Below, in pieces: positions 36,055 through 45,190 of a stretch of DNA of 64,000 nucleotides. The notes under the pieces were generated by a model. That model was not told where the DNA came from. It saw only the letters and a program-made list of their open reading frames with translations, and searched no databases. The position numbers and the translations under genes were made by a program. The stretch is from Aurantimonas manganoxydans SI85-9A1. Its GTDB lineage: Bacteria > Pseudomonadota > Alphaproteobacteria > Rhizobiales > Rhizobiaceae. The stretch covers positions 2,023,903-2,087,902 of the forward strand of contig NZ_CH672387.1 of the NCBI RefSeq assembly GCF_000153465.1, given 5' to 3'. The number at the start of each line of letters is the position of its first letter. Position 1 is the first letter of the stretch.

Positions 36055-37505
36055 GGCCGCTGTTCAAGATGGGCAGCGTCATTCTCCTGCCGCTGATCAT
36101 GTCGGGCTGCGTTGCGGCTTCGGAGACATTCGAGCCGGATCACGGCTTCGATGTCGTGTCGGCAGACGCCGGACGCCGTCTGGGGAAGCAGACGGTCTGG
36201 GTCCAGGATCAGGCGCAGGCTGCGGCGGCCAACGAGCGGGTCCGGAACCTGCTCGCGGCGAAATATATCGGCGCCGACGCGGCCGTTCAGGTCGCGCTTC
36301 TCAGCAACAAGACGTTGCAGGCGGACTATGCAGAGGTCGGATTGTCGGTTGCCGAACTCTGGCAGGAAGGGCTCGCCGTCAATCCGAGGCTTTCGCTCTC
36401 CTACAGTGGGATCGGTGTCGGGCGGACGATCGAGGGACTGATCGCCGCCAACATCATCCGGATGATGACCCGTGAACGGCGCCTCGACGTCGCCGAGGTC
36501 CGGGTCCTCCAGGCGCAATTGCGGGTCGTCGACGCAACGCTGGCGCTTGCGGCCAGAACGCGTGAGGCATGGATCGAGGCTGTCGCGGGCTGGGAGACGG
36601 TCGCCTATCTGAACCGTGCGAAGGTCGCCGCGGACGCCGCGGCGGAACTGGCGAGCGAACTGGGCCGGACCGGAGCGATGCCGAAGGTCGAGCAGGCCCG
36701 CGAACAAGCCTTCTATGCCGAGCTGACCGGGCGGACGGCCGAAGCGCGACTGGCCGCGCAACTGGCGAAGGAGAAGCTCTACCGGGTGATGGGCGTATGG
36801 GGGAAGAATCTCGATTTCGAGGTTCCGAACGCACTGCCCGGACTGCCCGGCACGCTGAAGGGCTTCAAGGCCATCGAGGCGGAGGCCCTTCGCAACCGGG
36901 TCGACCTGCAGGTCGCGCGTCTCGAACTCGAGGCGCTGGCGCGGTCCTACGGCCTGACCAGGGCCACGCGATATGTGTCCGACCTCGAACTGGCCGCCGG
37001 CGTGGAGGTAGAACGCGAGGTCGAGGAACGCGAGGATGGATCCGAAGCGGCAAGGAACGTCGTGTCCGCATCGGTGGAGGTAGGGCTCGAAATCCCGATC
37101 TTCGACAGCGGGCAGGCCCGGCTTCGAAAGGCGGAATTCCAGTACCTGAAGGCAGCCAACCAGCTGGCGGCCAAAGCCGTCGACATCCGGTCGCAGGCAC
37201 GCGCTGCCTACAAGGCCTATCGCGGCCGCAGCGAGATCGCCCGGCACTACCGCTCTCGCGTCGTGCCATTGCGGACGACGATCGAGAAGGAAGCTCTTCT
37301 CACCTACAACGGGATGATCACGAGCACCTTTGATCTCCTCGCCGATACGCGGGCGAAGCTCGACGCGATCCTGCTCTCCCTCAACGCAAAGCGCGAATTC
37401 CACCTCGCCGACGCCGCTCGCACCGCTGCCGTCTACGGCGGCGGCGAAGATGCGCCCGAAGCCGCTGGCGGCGCCGAGATGGCGTCGGCCTCCGGCGACG
37501 ATTGA
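36051..37505 (+). CDS. TolC-family outer-membrane factor lipoprotein
   Basis: A 484-aa protein of the OEP/TolC family (long coiled-coil segments, for example RVLQAQLRVVDATLALAART and QFQYLKAAN-like repeats) with a lipobox IMSGC at about residue 20, as in CusC/NodT types. No RND pump or adaptor is encoded nearby, so its partner is elsewhere or it serves another role. Followed 17 bp later by the multicopper oxidase. Confidence 0.85.
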   Translation: MRPLFKMGSVILLPLIMSGCVAASETFEPDHGFDVVSADAGRRLGKQTVWVQDQAQAAAANERVRNLLAAKYIGADAAVQVALLSNKTLQADYAEVGLSVAELWQEGLAVNPRLSLSYSGIGVGRTIEGLIAANIIRMMTRERRLDVAEVRVLQAQLRVVDATLALAARTREAWIEAVAGWETVAYLNRAKVAADAAAELASELGRTGAMPKVEQAREQAFYAELTGRTAEARLAAQLAKEKLYRVMGVWGKNLDFEVPNALPGLPGTLKGFKAIEAEALRNRVDLQVARLELEALARSYGLTRATRYVSDLELAAGVEVEREVEEREDGSEAARNVVSASVEVGLEIPIFDSGQARLRKAEFQYLKAANQLAAKAVDIRSQARAAYKAYRGRSEIARHYRSRVVPLRTTIEKEALLTYNGMITSTFDLLADTRAKLDAILLSLNAKREFHLADAARTAAVYGGGEDAPEAAGGAEMASASGDD

Positions 37506-37522
37506 TCGAAAGGATCCGAACG

Positions 37523-38914
37523 ATGGTTTCGAGACGACAATTCATCGGGGCCGGAGCGGCTCTTGCAGGTGTCGCGGCCTGGTCAAAAACGTCGGCCATG
37601 GGGCTTCCGGAAGCGCCGATCATGGAAACGGCGGCCACCCAGCCGCCTCTGATGCCGACGGCCGGGCCGGACTACAACCCGGTGGTGACGCTGAACGGCT
37701 GGTCACTGCCCTTCCGCATGAACAACGGCGTCAAGGAGTTCCACCTCGTTGCCGAACCGGTGGAGCGGGAGATGGGCGAGGGCATGACCGCCTATCTGTG
37801 GGGCTACAACGGCCAGGCGCCGGGACCGACCATCGAATGCGTCGAAGGCGACCGGGTGCGGATCTTCGTATCGAACAAGTTGAGGGAGCACACGACCGTT
37901 CACTGGCACGGCGTCATCCTGCCCTGCGGCATGGACGGCGTGACCGGCCTGACCCAGCCGGGAATTCCGCCCGGCAAGACGTTTGTCTACGAGTTCGACG
38001 CCGTGAAGAGCGGGACCTTCATGTACCATCCGCATGGCGACGAGATGGTCCAGATGGCCATGGGGATGATGGGCATGTTCATCATCCATCCGAAGGACCC
38101 GGCCTTCATGCCGGTCGATCGGGACTTCGTCTTCATGCTGTCGGCCTACGACATCGATCCCGGTGCGTATTTGCCGAAGGTCATGGAGATGACCGATTTC
38201 AATCTGTGGGCGATCAACGCCCGGGTTTTCCCGGATGTTGCGCCTCTCGTCGCCGCGACCGGCGACCGGGTTCGGGTGCGGGTCGGAAACCTGACGATGA
38301 CCAATCATCCGATCCACATGCACGGTTACGACTTCGAGGTGACCTGCACCGACGGAGGGTGGGTGAAGCCCGAGGCACGCTGGCCGGAGGTCTCGATCGA
38401 CATTCCCGTGGGTGCGATGCGCGCCTACGAGTTCGACGCGGTCTATCCGGGCGACTGGGCCCTGCATTGCCACAAGTCGCACCACACGATGAACGCGATG
38501 GGGCACGACATCCCGACGCCGATGAATGCCAACAAGGCAAGGGTTGCGGCGAAGATCCGTCAGATCCAGCCGGACTACATGCCGATGGGCGAAACCGGGA
38601 TGGCCGAAATGGCCGAGATGGCGATGCCACTGCCGGACAACACGATCCCGATGATGGCCGGCTGGGGACAGTTCGGCTCCCTCGAGATGGGCGGCATGTT
38701 CACCGTGATGAAGGTTCGGGACGGCCTTGCGGCCGACGATTATGCCGATCCGGGCGACTACGAATTTCCCGCCGGAACGGTGGCCTACGAGTGGACCGGC
38801 TCCCTCCCGGAAGCACCCGCCGCACCGGCTGGCAGCGCTGACGGTGCCGCACTGCCCCACACGCCATCCGCCAGACGGGTCATGCCGGCCGGCGGCGATC
38901 ATTCCGGCCATTGA
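37523..38914 (+). CDS. Tat-exported multicopper oxidase (CopA-like)
   Basis: A 463-aa multicopper oxidase. Twin-arginine signal SRRQFIGAGAALAGVAAW; copper motifs HWHG (127-130), YHPHG (168-172), HPIHMHG (262-268) and HCHKSHHTMNAM (315-326), giving type 1, 2 and 3 sites. Met-rich stretches (MVQMAMGMMGMF, MAEMAEMAMP) suit Cu(I) oxidation. Likely oxidises periplasmic Cu(I) to the less toxic Cu(II). Start at ATG 37523 after AAAGGATC; the frame's TTG at 37502 is less likely. Confidence 0.93.
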   Translation: MVSRRQFIGAGAALAGVAAWSKTSAMGLPEAPIMETAATQPPLMPTAGPDYNPVVTLNGWSLPFRMNNGVKEFHLVAEPVEREMGEGMTAYLWGYNGQAPGPTIECVEGDRVRIFVSNKLREHTTVHWHGVILPCGMDGVTGLTQPGIPPGKTFVYEFDAVKSGTFMYHPHGDEMVQMAMGMMGMFIIHPKDPAFMPVDRDFVFMLSAYDIDPGAYLPKVMEMTDFNLWAINARVFPDVAPLVAATGDRVRVRVGNLTMTNHPIHMHGYDFEVTCTDGGWVKPEARWPEVSIDIPVGAMRAYEFDAVYPGDWALHCHKSHHTMNAMGHDIPTPMNANKARVAAKIRQIQPDYMPMGETGMAEMAEMAMPLPDNTIPMMAGWGQFGSLEMGGMFTVMKVRDGLAADDYADPGDYEFPAGTVAYEWTGSLPEAPAAPAGSADGAALPHTPSARRVMPAGGDHSGH

Positions 38915-38959
38915 GGCCGGGACGCAAGGGACATCAACCACAACCAAAGAGGACCATTC

Positions 38960-39448
38960 ATGCGCAAACTTACGACGCTGCTGCTCGCCGCCATGTTGCC
39001 GCTTGCCCCCGTCACCGCCTTGGCGGCCGGGAGCCATTCGGGGGGGCACCACGAGGAGATGATGCTCGGCAAGCCGGCGGAGCCCGCGCAAGCGGGGCGA
39101 ACCATTGCCGTGCGGATGCTGGAGACCGACGACGGCGAGATGCTGTTCGAGCCGTCGTCGATCGCGGTCAAGCGGGGCGAGACCGTGCTTCTCGACATCC
39201 GCAACGATGGCGAGATCGAGCACGAGTTCGTCATGGACGGGCACGAGATGATCCAGGAGCACAAGGCGCTCATGGAGAAGTTCCCGGAGATGGAGCACGA
39301 CGATCCGAACTCCGTGCGTCTGGCGCCCGGCGAGAGCGGCCAGATCGTCTGGACCTTCACCAATGACGGCAGCTTCGAGTTCGCCTGTCTGATCCCCGGC
39401 CACTACGAATCCGGCATGCACGGTCCGCTGACCGTTGCCGCCGAATAA
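38960..39448 (+). CDS. Cupredoxin
   Basis: A 162-aa secreted protein (signal to about residue 23) with a plastocyanin-like fold. Probable type 1 copper ligands are H88 (EHEF), C143, H148 and M153 in CLIPGHYESGM. An N-terminal His-rich stretch (SHSGGHHEEM) may bind extra metal. Likely electron or copper partner of the adjacent oxidase. Confidence 0.9.
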   Translation: MRKLTTLLLAAMLPLAPVTALAAGSHSGGHHEEMMLGKPAEPAQAGRTIAVRMLETDDGEMLFEPSSIAVKRGETVLLDIRNDGEIEHEFVMDGHEMIQEHKALMEKFPEMEHDDPNSVRLAPGESGQIVWTFTNDGSFEFACLIPGHYESGMHGPLTVAAE

Positions 39449-39479
39449 CCGCCGACCGAACAATCCTCAGGAGACAACC

Positions 39480-39764
39480 ATGTCCAAATTCGTGAAAACC
39501 CTCGCGCTGGCGCTCGTTGCGCTTCCCCTGGCTCTGCCGGCTCTTGCCGCCGATTACACCAAAGGCACCGTCCAGAAGGTCGATACCAAGGCCAGCAAGC
39601 TGACGATCAAACATGAGGAACTGGCAAATCTCGACATGCCGGCGATGACGATGGTGTTCGTCGTCGCCGATCCGGCGATGCTGGAAACGGCAAAGGAAGG
39701 TCAGGCGATCGAGTTCGTTGCGGAGCGGATCCGCGGCAAGTTGACCGTCGTCGAGATGAAATAG
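39480..39764 (+). CDS. CusF-like periplasmic copper-binding protein
   Basis: A 94-aa protein with a signal peptide (MSKFVKTLALALVALPLALP, cleavage after ALAA) and a CusF-type OB fold. Candidate ligands H45, M53, M56 and M58 in DMPAMTMVF. The Trp that caps copper in enterobacterial CusF is replaced (LDMPAM). Likely a Cu(I)/Ag(I) chaperone in the periplasm. Confidence 0.88.
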   Translation: MSKFVKTLALALVALPLALPALAADYTKGTVQKVDTKASKLTIKHEELANLDMPAMTMVFVVADPAMLETAKEGQAIEFVAERIRGKLTVVEMK

Positions 39765-39843
39765 GCGACTTCCCGTCGGGCGGCACCAACCGCTCGGCGG
39801 GAGCAGGTCCCAAACACCACCACCATCACCGGAGACCCGGCCC

Positions 39844-40293
39844 ATGAAATACTCGACCTTCGGCGCGATGATCGCGACTTCCACCATCGTGATGTTCGGA
39901 CTGATGTATCTGAACACCTACAGCCTCGATCATATCCTCTTCAGCGAAACCCGGGCGTGGATGGCGATCGTCATGGGGGCGACAATGGCCGTCATCATGC
40001 TGGCGTTCATGCTCGGCATGTACCGAAACCGGACGGCCAATATCGCGATCTTCGCCGCGGCGACCATCGCCTTCGCCGGCTCGCTTTATCTCGTACGCAG
40101 CCAGGACACGATCGCGGACGTCGCCTGGATGAAGGCGATGATCCCGCATCATTCGATCGCCATCCTGACCAGCGAGCGCGCCAACATCTCCGATCCGCGC
40201 GTCCGCAAGCTCGCCGACGAGATCATCGAGGCGCAGCGCCGGGAGATCGGCGAGATGAAAGCGCTGATCGCCGATCTTCAGGACGACGACTGA
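39844..40293 (+). CDS. DUF305 membrane protein
   Basis: A 149-aa protein with three membrane helices and a C-terminal DUF305 domain carrying WMKAMIPHHSIAILTSERA. The HH motif is typical of the family, often found with copper genes. Ten bp upstream of the cytochrome gene, so co-transcribed. Confidence 0.85.
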   Translation: MKYSTFGAMIATSTIVMFGLMYLNTYSLDHILFSETRAWMAIVMGATMAVIMLAFMLGMYRNRTANIAIFAAATIAFAGSLYLVRSQDTIADVAWMKAMIPHHSIAILTSERANISDPRVRKLADEIIEAQRREIGEMKALIADLQDDD

Positions 40294-40303
40294 GGAGAAA
40301 CCG

Positions 40304-40717
40304 ATGAGGTTGTCGAAAACCACGATCGCGGTCATCGCCGGCGCACTGGCGGTGGGCGCGTTCCTTCTCTGGCGCGTGATGTTCGCCGGGCCGGCATCCA
40401 CGGAGCATATCGTGGCCGTGAATATACCCCCGCTCTCCTTCCGGGCGGAGCGGGGGCAGGATTTGTTCGCCGCGAACTGTGCCGCCTGCCACGGGGATAA
40501 TGCTGGTGGCACCGATCAGGGGCCGCCGCTGATCCACCGGATCTACGAGCCGAACCATCACAGCGACCAGGCATTCCTGATCGCTGCGACGCAGGGCACC
40601 CGGGCCCACCACTGGGGCTTCGGGAACATGCCGCCGGTCGAAGGAGTGAGTCAGCGACAGATCGCCGACATCGTCGCCTATGTCCGCGAGGTCCAGCAGG
40701 CAAACGGCATCTTCTGA
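40304..40717 (+). CDS. Membrane-anchored cytochrome c
   Basis: A 137-aa monohaem class I cytochrome c with an N-terminal anchor (about residues 7-25), haem motif C59-AA-CH and a distal Met candidate in FGNMPPVEG. Last gene of the oxidase-cupredoxin operon; may drain electrons from copper oxidation into respiration (inference). Confidence 0.9.
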   Translation: MRLSKTTIAVIAGALAVGAFLLWRVMFAGPASTEHIVAVNIPPLSFRAERGQDLFAANCAACHGDNAGGTDQGPPLIHRIYEPNHHSDQAFLIAATQGTRAHHWGFGNMPPVEGVSQRQIADIVAYVREVQQANGIF

Positions 40718-40727
40718 GCTGTTGCGA

Positions 40728-40850
40728 TCAGCGGCGCAGGTACTTCACCAGGGCCGCAATCACCAGGACGAAGACCACGAGGACCAGAATGCCCCACAGC
40801 CCCATGCCGAAGGGCATCCAGCCCATTTCACCAGAATGTTCACCCATCAT
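40728..40850 (-). CDS. 40-aa Met-rich membrane peptide
   Basis: A short frame MMGEHSGEMGWMPFGMGLWG... followed by a hydrophobic helix (ILVLVVFVLVIAALV) and a basic end KYLRR. AAGGAG lies 6 nt before the start. The Met/His-rich N-terminus could bind copper. It ends 10 bp from the convergent cytochrome gene and follows the DUF4396 gene by 18 bp, so it closes that operon. Confidence 0.75.
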   Translation of the reverse strand: MMGEHSGEMGWMPFGMGLWGILVLVVFVLVIAALVKYLRR

Positions 40851-40868
40851 CGTCGTTCTCCTTCGTGA

Positions 40869-41603
40869 TTACATTGCTTCCTTGATACCCTTGCGGATCA
40901 GCCACCAGTTGACCGGATAGGAGGTCAGGAATCCGCAGATCATCGCGATCTGCATCGCGGCCCAGAACTCGATCATGTTCACTTCGAGCTTGACGCCGAG
41001 GATCGAGCCGAAGATCCAGAAATGCGCCAGCGCCATGAAGCCGTACATACCAATCTGCCACGAGGTCAGCGACAGGGTGTCGGCCTTGATCGCCTCGATC
41101 ACTCCGCGGCCCGGAGACAGGCCGCGCATCGGCACGATGGTCGCATACTGGAAGCCGACGCCGATGACGAAAGCGAAAATGTAGTCAACGATCCAGACGG
41201 CGTAGATCTTCTCCGCGAACAGGCTCTCGTAGCCGAACCAGACGGCGATCGCCGGCACAAGGAAAACCAACCATTCGGCGGTGATGTCGCCAAGCGTGCA
41301 TCCGGCTCCGCAATGGGTTGCGCCCTTGCCGACCTTGGTCGGGAAGGGCGTCAGTTGCTTGTGCGGCATCGGCTCGTCCCGCTGCATGGCAGCGTGGGCC
41401 AGTTTGTGACGTGCCAGGCGGCCGTAAGTCCAGTAGGCCCAGACGGCGAGGGGGCCGGCGTAAAGACCGGTGATCGGCCAGACGGCGTTCATGATCGACA
41501 TGTGCTGCGGGTTGTGCAGGATGTCGAGGAGGATGATGACGGCGCAGGCAAAGCCGATGAGAAGCATTGCCAATGCCAGGGTGTGAAGCCATTCGGGAAT
41601 CAT
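40869..41603 (-). CDS. DUF4396 membrane protein
   Basis: A 244-aa protein with about six membrane helices and the motif ATHCGAGCTLGDITAEW, a conserved Cys pair of the DUF4396 family. Function unknown; commonly near metal-resistance genes. Six bp after the glutaredoxin-MauE gene. Confidence 0.85.
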   Translation of the reverse strand: MIPEWLHTLALAMLLIGFACAVIILLDILHNPQHMSIMNAVWPITGLYAGPLAVWAYWTYGRLARHKLAHAAMQRDEPMPHKQLTPFPTKVGKGATHCGAGCTLGDITAEWLVFLVPAIAVWFGYESLFAEKIYAVWIVDYIFAFVIGVGFQYATIVPMRGLSPGRGVIEAIKADTLSLTSWQIGMYGFMALAHFWIFGSILGVKLEVNMIEFWAAMQIAMICGFLTSYPVNWWLIRKGIKEAM

Positions 41604-41609
41604 CGTTGC

Positions 41610-42383
41610 TCAGCCTCCCCAGACCAATATCCGCACGGGCATCCACAGGCCCATGCCGATCATGACAAGGTTCTCGGTCAGCGACACGAAGCCCAGGGGC
41701 ACGTTCGAGCCGCCGCCGACGCAGGCGCATTTGAGTTCGCGCTTCTGCACATAGACCGCATAGAAGACCGACACGGCGCCGATGGTTCCGATGATCAGCG
41801 CGATCGGCGCCGACAGCCAGGTGAGGGTGCCGGCGATCATCAGCACGCCGGCCAGCGTCTCGCCGAACGGGTAGATCTTGCCGTAGCGCACCCATCGCTT
41901 GGCCAGAAGGTCGTAATTCAGGAACATGGTCGAGAAACTCTCGACGTCCTGCAGCTTCTGGATGCCGAGCAGGCACATGGAGATGGCGAAGAACCACTCG
42001 ATCGCCCGCAGGGTGAAGATCGTCTGATAGGCGGCGAAGGAGACCGCCAGCGCCATCAGGAAGGCGACCGAGAAGATGGCGATCACCGGCTGGTAGGTGG
42101 TCTCGTCCTCCGACTGGACCGACTTGCCGAAATGTTCGCGCAGGTCGGTGTAACCGCCGACGCGATCGCCGCCGATGAAGGCCTGCGGCGTCGTGTCGAC
42201 CCCATGCTTCGTCTTGAAGGCGTCGGTCTCCTCGCGGGTGGTCAGCCAGTTGTCGTCGACCGTGAACCCTTCGCGCTCGAGAAGGTCCTTCGACTTCAGC
42301 CCATAGGGGCAGACATGGTCCTCCATGACCATCCGGTAGAGGACGGCCGTCTTCCGTGATGGTGACGGCAATATCGTACTCAT
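41610..42383 (-). CDS. Glutaredoxin-MauE fusion membrane protein
   Basis: A 257-aa protein. Residues about 12-90 form a glutaredoxin domain with a monothiol active site CPYG (C25) and the cis-Pro block TTPQAF; residues about 100-257 form a four-helix MauE/DoxX-like membrane domain with a CAC motif (KCACVGGG). Probably transfers thiol electrons across or within the membrane, perhaps to keep copper proteins reduced. Start at 42383; leads a three-gene operon. Confidence 0.86.
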   Translation of the reverse strand: MSTILPSPSRKTAVLYRMVMEDHVCPYGLKSKDLLEREGFTVDDNWLTTREETDAFKTKHGVDTTPQAFIGGDRVGGYTDLREHFGKSVQSEDETTYQPVIAIFSVAFLMALAVSFAAYQTIFTLRAIEWFFAISMCLLGIQKLQDVESFSTMFLNYDLLAKRWVRYGKIYPFGETLAGVLMIAGTLTWLSAPIALIIGTIGAVSVFYAVYVQKRELKCACVGGGSNVPLGFVSLTENLVMIGMGLWMPVRILVWGG

Positions 42384-42828
42384 GCCAATTCTCCTGCAAC
42401 GATGGCCAGCGAACACTCGTTCGTTCGCCGATCGTCGGTATCAGATGGAGATTCCAGCCACTGGAAGGTCAAGGCAGGATCGAAAATCCGCACACGAAGC
42501 GTGTCGTAATTCAGGAGCGCTCGCATCCGGAGACGCGGCGAGACACAGCGATCAGGCACTGGATCTGAATAGCCCCTATATTTGTAGACGACTTCTCCGA
42601 GGCCACTATCCACGTCCCAATGGGAAGCCTTCTCTTGCGACGGATCAGTTATTGAACCCATTCTCAAACAGGCTCTTAGTCTTCGGTTCTTGCGGGCGTG
42701 ATCGAGCGGCCGCTATTTGCAAGGTGGCCTCAAAGCCTGCCATTCTGCTAACGGCTCTGGGCCGCATGTCCGTGGCTTTCCCTCCGCGTTCGAGACTGTT
42801 AGTATTCGTTTCCGCTTGGAGAATTGCG
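42384..42828. other. Intergenic region between divergent operons
   Basis: About 445 bp. An open frame runs into the DUF1326 gene but its composition is atypical and it lacks a start signal. Lower GC than the surrounding genes, consistent with promoters for both directions or a decayed insertion. No RNA or repeat recognised. Confidence 0.45.
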
Positions 42829-43464
42829 ATGCCCTACGTCGACTGGGCAATGAAAGGACCGAAGATCGCAGCGTGCAGTTGCGACTACGGTTGTCCTTGC
42901 GAATTCAACGGAAAGCCGACGGAAGGGCTCTGCGAAGGGCTCGAATGCATGCGGATCGATGAAGGCTGGTTCGGTGATCTGCGGCTGGACGGCCTCAAGG
43001 TTGCGGCAGCCTATCGCTGGCCTGGCCCCGTGCACGAAGGCGGCGGCGTCGTTCAAGGCTTCATCGACTGCGACGCCACACCCACCCAGGTCGAGGCGCT
43101 GAGCATCATCCTCGGGGGTGGCGAACAGGAGCCGACCACCGTCTTCAACATCTATGGCTCGACGATCGCCGAGGAATTGCCACCGGTCTTCGCTTCGATC
43201 GACTTCGGCAGCGACGTCGAGGCGCGAACCGGCTGGTTCCGTATCGAGGATCAACTCGCTCTCGAGCTGGAGCCCATTCGCAATCCTGTGACAGGCTTGG
43301 CGCATCGCGCCCGCATCGTGTTGCCTGACGGCTTCGAATTCCGCGAAGCGGAGGTGGCAAGCGGCACCTTCACCAGCAATGGCGAGATCGGCATGCACAG
43401 GCAGAGCCGCTACGGCGCGCTCTGGAATGCCGCGTACGGGCCGTACGGCATCATCGACGCATAA
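42829..43464 (+). CDS. DUF1326 protein, copy 1
   Basis: A 211-aa cytosolic-looking protein with a Cys cluster C16/C18/C22/C24 (ACSCDYGCPCEF) near the N-terminus, a likely metal site. Family of unknown function. TTGGAGA precedes the ATG at 42829. A paralogue follows 30 bp downstream. Confidence 0.85.
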   Translation: MPYVDWAMKGPKIAACSCDYGCPCEFNGKPTEGLCEGLECMRIDEGWFGDLRLDGLKVAAAYRWPGPVHEGGGVVQGFIDCDATPTQVEALSIILGGGEQEPTTVFNIYGSTIAEELPPVFASIDFGSDVEARTGWFRIEDQLALELEPIRNPVTGLAHRARIVLPDGFEFREAEVASGTFTSNGEIGMHRQSRYGALWNAAYGPYGIIDA

Positions 43465-43494
43465 CGGCCTGGCTGAACCCGAAGGGACGATGTC

Positions 43495-44127
43495 ATGACG
43501 CCTTGGGAAATCGAAGGAGTGGAACTGGTCAACTGCAACTGCGCCTATGGCTGCCCCTGCCAGTTCAACGCTCTGCCGACGCACGGACACTGCCAGGCGA
43601 ACGGTGCGATCGACATCCGGCGAGGGTACCATGGGAGGGTCAGTCTCGACGGGATGCGTATCGCGTTCATCTTCCAATGGCCTGGCGCCATCCACGAAGG
43701 TGGCGGCAAGTGCCAGCCGATCGTCGACGAGCGCGCCGACGAGAACCAGCGTCAGGCGCTTCTGACGATCATGTCCGGGGAGGACTCCGAGCCCGGCAGA
43801 ACGATGTTTAACGTCTTCGCGTCGACCGTGAGCGAGTTCTTCGAGCCCGCCTTCCGCAAGATCGACATGGACGTCGACGTCGATGCGCGGCGCGGGCACA
43901 TCCACGTCGATGGCTTCATCGACATTACCGGCGAGCCCATCCGCAATGTCGTGACGGGACGGGAGCATCGGGCGCGGATCGATCTGCCCGACGGGTTCGA
44001 GTACACCTTGGCGGAAGTCGGCAGCGCCTCCTCGAAGACGCAGGGCCCAATCGCTTTCGATCTCGCAAACTCCTACGGCCAGTTCGCCCGGCTGCATTTG
44101 AGCGGGCAGGGGCCGATCAGGGTCTGA
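43495..44127 (+). CDS. DUF1326 protein, copy 2
   Basis: A 210-aa paralogue with the same Cys cluster (C14/C16/C20/C22 in NCNCAYGCPCQF) and the shared blocks WPGAIHEGGG and EPIRNVVTGREHRARI. Diverged from copy 1 through much of its length, so the duplication is not recent. One bp separates its stop from the DUF2182 start. Confidence 0.86.
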   Translation: MTPWEIEGVELVNCNCAYGCPCQFNALPTHGHCQANGAIDIRRGYHGRVSLDGMRIAFIFQWPGAIHEGGGKCQPIVDERADENQRQALLTIMSGEDSEPGRTMFNVFASTVSEFFEPAFRKIDMDVDVDARRGHIHVDGFIDITGEPIRNVVTGREHRARIDLPDGFEYTLAEVGSASSKTQGPIAFDLANSYGQFARLHLSGQGPIRV

Positions 44128-44128
44128 C

Positions 44129-44965
44129 ATGGCCGACGCTGTCCCCCGGACATCGGCAGTGGAGATATTGATCCGGCGGGACCGCCTGGTCATGCTGACC
44201 GGCCTTGTCGCGCTCCTCATTCTGGCGTGGGCGTGGCTGCTGGTCGGGGCCGGCACCGGCATGAACATCTGGGTGATGAGCCGCCCCGCGATCTTTCCCG
44301 GCGGGGAGGCGGGATTGACGATGCCGGCGACTGCGTGGTCGGTCGCGACCTGGATCATCGTTGCCGGCATGTGGTGGATCATGATGATCGCCATGATGAT
44401 CCCAAGCGTCACGCCGATGGTTCTGCTGCACGCCCGGGTCAGTCGCCACGCCCAAAGCAGGGGACACATGGCCGCTGGTGCGATCCCATCCGGCGTCTTT
44501 CTCGGCGGTTATCTCCTTGTCTGGCTCGCGTTTTCCCTGTTCGCAACCACTCTTCAGTTCGCCTGCGAACAACTCGATCTTCTGTCCCGGCCGATGATGT
44601 GGTCGGTGAATGTCTGGATGGCGGCGGCCTTTCTCGTCGCCGCCGGCCTCTACCAGATGTCTCCATTCAAGCGGGTGTGCCTTGAACATTGCCGCGCGCC
44701 TGCCGAGTTCCTGTCTCGGCACTGGCGCAACGGCCGCGCCGGCGCCTTTCGCATGGGCGTCGGACACGGCGCATACTGCCTCGGCTGCTGCTGGACCTTG
44801 ATGGCGTTGCTGTTCGTAGGCGGCATCATGAATGTCTACTGGATTGCCGGGCTGTCTATCATTGTCCTCCTGGAGAAGATTATGCCCCGAGGCGACAGGT
44901 TGGCGCGAGTACTAGGCTCGATGTTCGTGCTCGCCGGGGCCTGGATCGCGATCGGGGCAATCTGA
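44129..44965 (+). CDS. DUF2182 membrane protein
   Basis: A 278-aa membrane protein with about seven helices, Met-rich helices (WWIMMIAMMIPSVTPMVLL) and the motif GVGHGAYCLGCCWTLM, with a His and three Cys that could bind metal. DUF1326 and DUF2182 genes are commonly neighbours. Probably works with the two DUF1326 proteins; function unknown. Confidence 0.86.
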   Translation: MADAVPRTSAVEILIRRDRLVMLTGLVALLILAWAWLLVGAGTGMNIWVMSRPAIFPGGEAGLTMPATAWSVATWIIVAGMWWIMMIAMMIPSVTPMVLLHARVSRHAQSRGHMAAGAIPSGVFLGGYLLVWLAFSLFATTLQFACEQLDLLSRPMMWSVNVWMAAAFLVAAGLYQMSPFKRVCLEHCRAPAEFLSRHWRNGRAGAFRMGVGHGAYCLGCCWTLMALLFVGGIMNVYWIAGLSIIVLLEKIMPRGDRLARVLGSMFVLAGAWIAIGAI

Positions 44966-45190
44966 TCAGCTGCTGACTCGACCAAACGCGAAGCCATCGA
45001 TTGTCTGCGCCTTTCTTGTTACTCGAACTCACTCTGAACCTGCCTGAAGCTCGCGTCGCCTTCGGCCCTCCCGGTCATCGTGTGGCGCTGAACGCGGTAT
45101 GAACGACACATTCAGCGACGGTTCCGGCGGCCGGGTTCAAGTTCGGGTCATTCCATCCCGAGCCGATGTGCTCTTGTCGGAGATGCCCAG

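Noticed and set aside
42382-42828. N-terminal extension of the first DUF1326 protein
   Set aside because: The open frame continues upstream but the encoded residues are unlike the family, and a good ribosome site precedes the ATG at 42829.
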